This document shows positions 62,833 to 64,000 of a DNA stretch of 64,000 nt, one piece after another. Each line of letters begins with the position of its first letter. The stretch's first letter is position 1. The stretch is from Phocaeicola faecium. GTDB taxonomy: Bacteria > Bacteroidota > Bacteroidia > Bacteroidales > Bacteroidaceae. The notes beneath the pieces are model-generated. The model saw only the letters and a list, made by a program, of their open reading frames with translations, was not told the origin of the DNA and searched no databases. The stretch lies in NCBI RefSeq assembly GCF_014837055.1, contig NZ_JACSPQ010000001.1, forward strand, positions 795,035 to 859,034, read 5' to 3'. The position numbers and the translations under genes were made by a program.

Positions 62833-63518
62833 ATGAGAAAGTATTTAGCAGAAATGATAGGAACGATGGTACTCGTTCTTATGGGATGCGGAAGCGCGGT
62901 TTTTGCTGGAAACGCTGCCGCTGAAGTGGGAGCCGGCGTAGGTACGCTGGGTGTTGCTCTGGCATTCGGGCTTGCGGTAGTAGCAATGGCATATACCATC
63001 GGCGGAGTGTCGGGCTGCCACATCAACCCTGCCATTACGCTGGGCGTATGGCTATCGGGCAGGATGACGAATAAAGATGCCATCATGTATATGATATTCC
63101 AGATCATCGGAGCCATCATCGGTTCGCTGATTCTTACGCTGCTGGTTTCTACGGGCGGGCATGGAGGTCCTACCCTGAGCGGCTCGAACACGTTCGACCC
63201 CGGCGAGACGGCTCAGGCGTTTGTTGCCGAGGCGGTGTTTACGTTCATCTTCGTGCTGGTGGTGCTGGGTACGACCGATGAGAAGAAAGGGCCGGAAACT
63301 TGGCGGGACTTGCCATCGGTTTGTCGCTGGTACTGATTCACATCGTGTGTATCCCTATCACGGGGACATCGGTCAATCCGGCACGCAGCATCGGTCCGGC
63401 GCTGATGGAAGGCGGACAGGCACTGTCTCAACTCTGGCTTTTCATCGTGGCTCCTTTTGTGGGGGCGGCATTCAGTTCGATGGTATGGAAGACCATCGGA
63501 GGCGGCAGAAAACGCTAA
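62833..63518 (+). pseudogene. MIP-family aquaporin, frameshifted
   Basis: The first frame (62833 to about 63290) has RKYLAEMIGTMVLVLMGCGSAVFAG and the first NPA box HINPAITLGVW. It then runs off into a missense tail that stops at 63336. The remainder of the protein continues in another frame from about 63292 to 63518 (GLAIGLSLVLIHIVCIPITG, second NPA box SVNPARSIGPAL, FIVAPFVGAAF). The shift is near AAAGGGCC at 63287-63293, as if one base of a Lys-Gly-Ala-Gly stretch is missing. Joined, the protein would be about 228 aa and complete. Real mutation or read error cannot be told apart here. Confidence 0.85.
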
Positions 63519-63548
63519 CCGCAGCACCGGCAAGCCTTACGAATAGAA
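63508..63548. repeat. 41-nt repeat, second copy
   Basis: Aligns without gaps to 42494-42534 with 32 of 41 identical bases, including GAAAACGCTAAC and TACGAATAGAA at matching spacing. The first block includes the end of the aquaporin frame (AAACGCTAA gives Lys, Arg, stop). Confidence 0.5.
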
Positions 63549-63643
63549 ACCATGAACCCTACGGCTTGAAAGAAAGGAGGCTAACGGTAGCGTTCTGACG
63601 GAAAAATTTCATAGAGCGGAAGCTCTGCTAATAAAAGAAAAAA

Positions 63644-63673
63644 ATCACTCCCCAGAAGCGTCCGGGGAGTGAT
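63644..63673. terminator. bidirectional intrinsic terminator
   Basis: ATCACTCCCC (63644-63653) and GGGGAGTGAT (63664-63673) form a perfect 10-bp stem with a 10-nt loop, flanked by an A run on the left and TTTTTT on the right. It serves both the aquaporin transcript and the convergent ABC-F transcript. Confidence 0.88.
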
Positions 63674-63696
63674 TTTTTATACATACGAACAAAGGA

Positions 63697-64000
63697 TTAT
63701 CCTTCGATTTCACTCAGTTCGAGCCAGCGCATGGTCTTTTCGTCCAGCTCATCGTTGAGCACGGGCAGGCGTTTCGATTTCTCCGTCAGCTCGTCTACGC
63801 TCAGCGTACCGCTGCACAGGGCTTCTTCGATGGCTTTCTTTTCACTTTCAAGTCCGGCGATTTCCACCTCTAACTGTTCAAATTCCTTACGCTCCTTGAA
63901 GGTCATGCGGCGGCGTTCGTTGGTGCGGACGCGCTTGGTTTTTTCCTCCTTCGGCTTTGCCGCTGCTTTCCGCTCATGTTCTTCTTTGGCGAGCTTCCAC
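63697..64000 (-). CDS. ABC-F ATPase, C-terminal end (partial)
   Basis: The frame continues past the window edge. The visible 100 residues are WKLAKEEHERKAAAKPKEEK, then a basic linker (RVRTNERRRMTFKERKEFEQLE) and a coiled-coil tail (IAGLESEKKAIEEALCSGTLSVDELTEKSKRLPVLNDELDEKTMRWLELSEIEG). This is the C-terminal domain of Uup-type ABC-F proteins, which act on ribosomes or DNA structures. ATP-binding cassettes must lie outside. The ATG at 63906 is internal and not the start. Confidence 0.85.
   Translation of the reverse strand, partial: WKLAKEEHERKAAAKPKEEKTKRVRTNERRRMTFKERKEFEQLEVEIAGLESEKKAIEEALCSGTLSVDELTEKSKRLPVLNDELDEKTMRWLELSEIEG

Overview
The window looks like a chromosomal segment of a gut Bacteroidales, most likely a Bacteroidaceae member (Bacteroides or Phocaeicola type). 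Four things point there: promoters of the Bacteroides form (-33 TTTG-like, about 19 nt, -7 TAnnTTTG); a UpxY-type antiterminator ahead of a surface polysaccharide locus; the local gene set amidase / tiny 'smalltalk' protein / HU-like protein / DUF4248 / DnaB-like helicase; and a complete rseC-rnfBCDGEA operon, a PPi-dependent phosphofructokinase and a GT3 glycogen synthase. Genus and species cannot be fixed from the sequence alone. No rRNA, tRNA, CRISPR array or intact insertion sequence was seen.

Layout. 0-9.5 kb: a broken-off gene end, a lipoprotein, an SpoU methyltransferase, prmA, a secreted Gly/Tyr/Ser-rich protein followed by an OmpP1/FadL-like barrel, an AlkD-like protein, an isolated hisB, a lipoprotein flavodoxin, and a higA antitoxin whose higB toxin is reduced to its last 29 codons. 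9.5-15.1 kb: the Rnf ion-pumping ferredoxin:NAD oxidoreductase operon. 15.1-18.8 kb: a GH25 lysozyme-like protein, PFP and a small acyltransferase operon. 18.9-24.7 kb: amidase, smalltalk, HU-like, DUF4248, DnaB-like and winged-helix replication genes on the minus strand, then a divergent regulator and upxY. 25.2-35.4 kb: a polysaccharide cassette with Wzx flippase, a three-gene CMP-nonulosonate module that best fits KDN, four glycosyltransferase-type genes, Wzy and Wzz. 35.9-45.5 kb: lspA, a DksA-like protein, ileS, a PepSY protein, an AT-rich candidate nuclease and a two-component system. 45.7-64 kb: glgP/glgA, a POT peptide transporter, pdxY-like, pabC/pabB, cstA, DUF2023/flavodoxin, a metallophosphoesterase, an AsmA protein, a frameshifted aquaporin and the end of an ABC-F ATPase.

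The least explained content is intergenic. Family A is a REP/BIME-like palindrome (GTAG foot plus GGGCGTATnnnATACGCCC) present as three inverted pairs and two solo arms. Family B is a modular repeat with ends CACCACAGATTACACAGATT / AATCTGTGTAATCTGCGGTG. It crowds 20.1-25.1 kb and 35.45-35.92 kb, so it brackets the polysaccharide cassette. Two loci carry the same A-B composite junction. Other leads are two extra flavinylation-type motifs at the RnfG C-terminus, an 18-bp perfect palindrome between the replication genes and the divergent regulator, and mutually exclusive hairpins ahead of the metallophosphoesterase gene.
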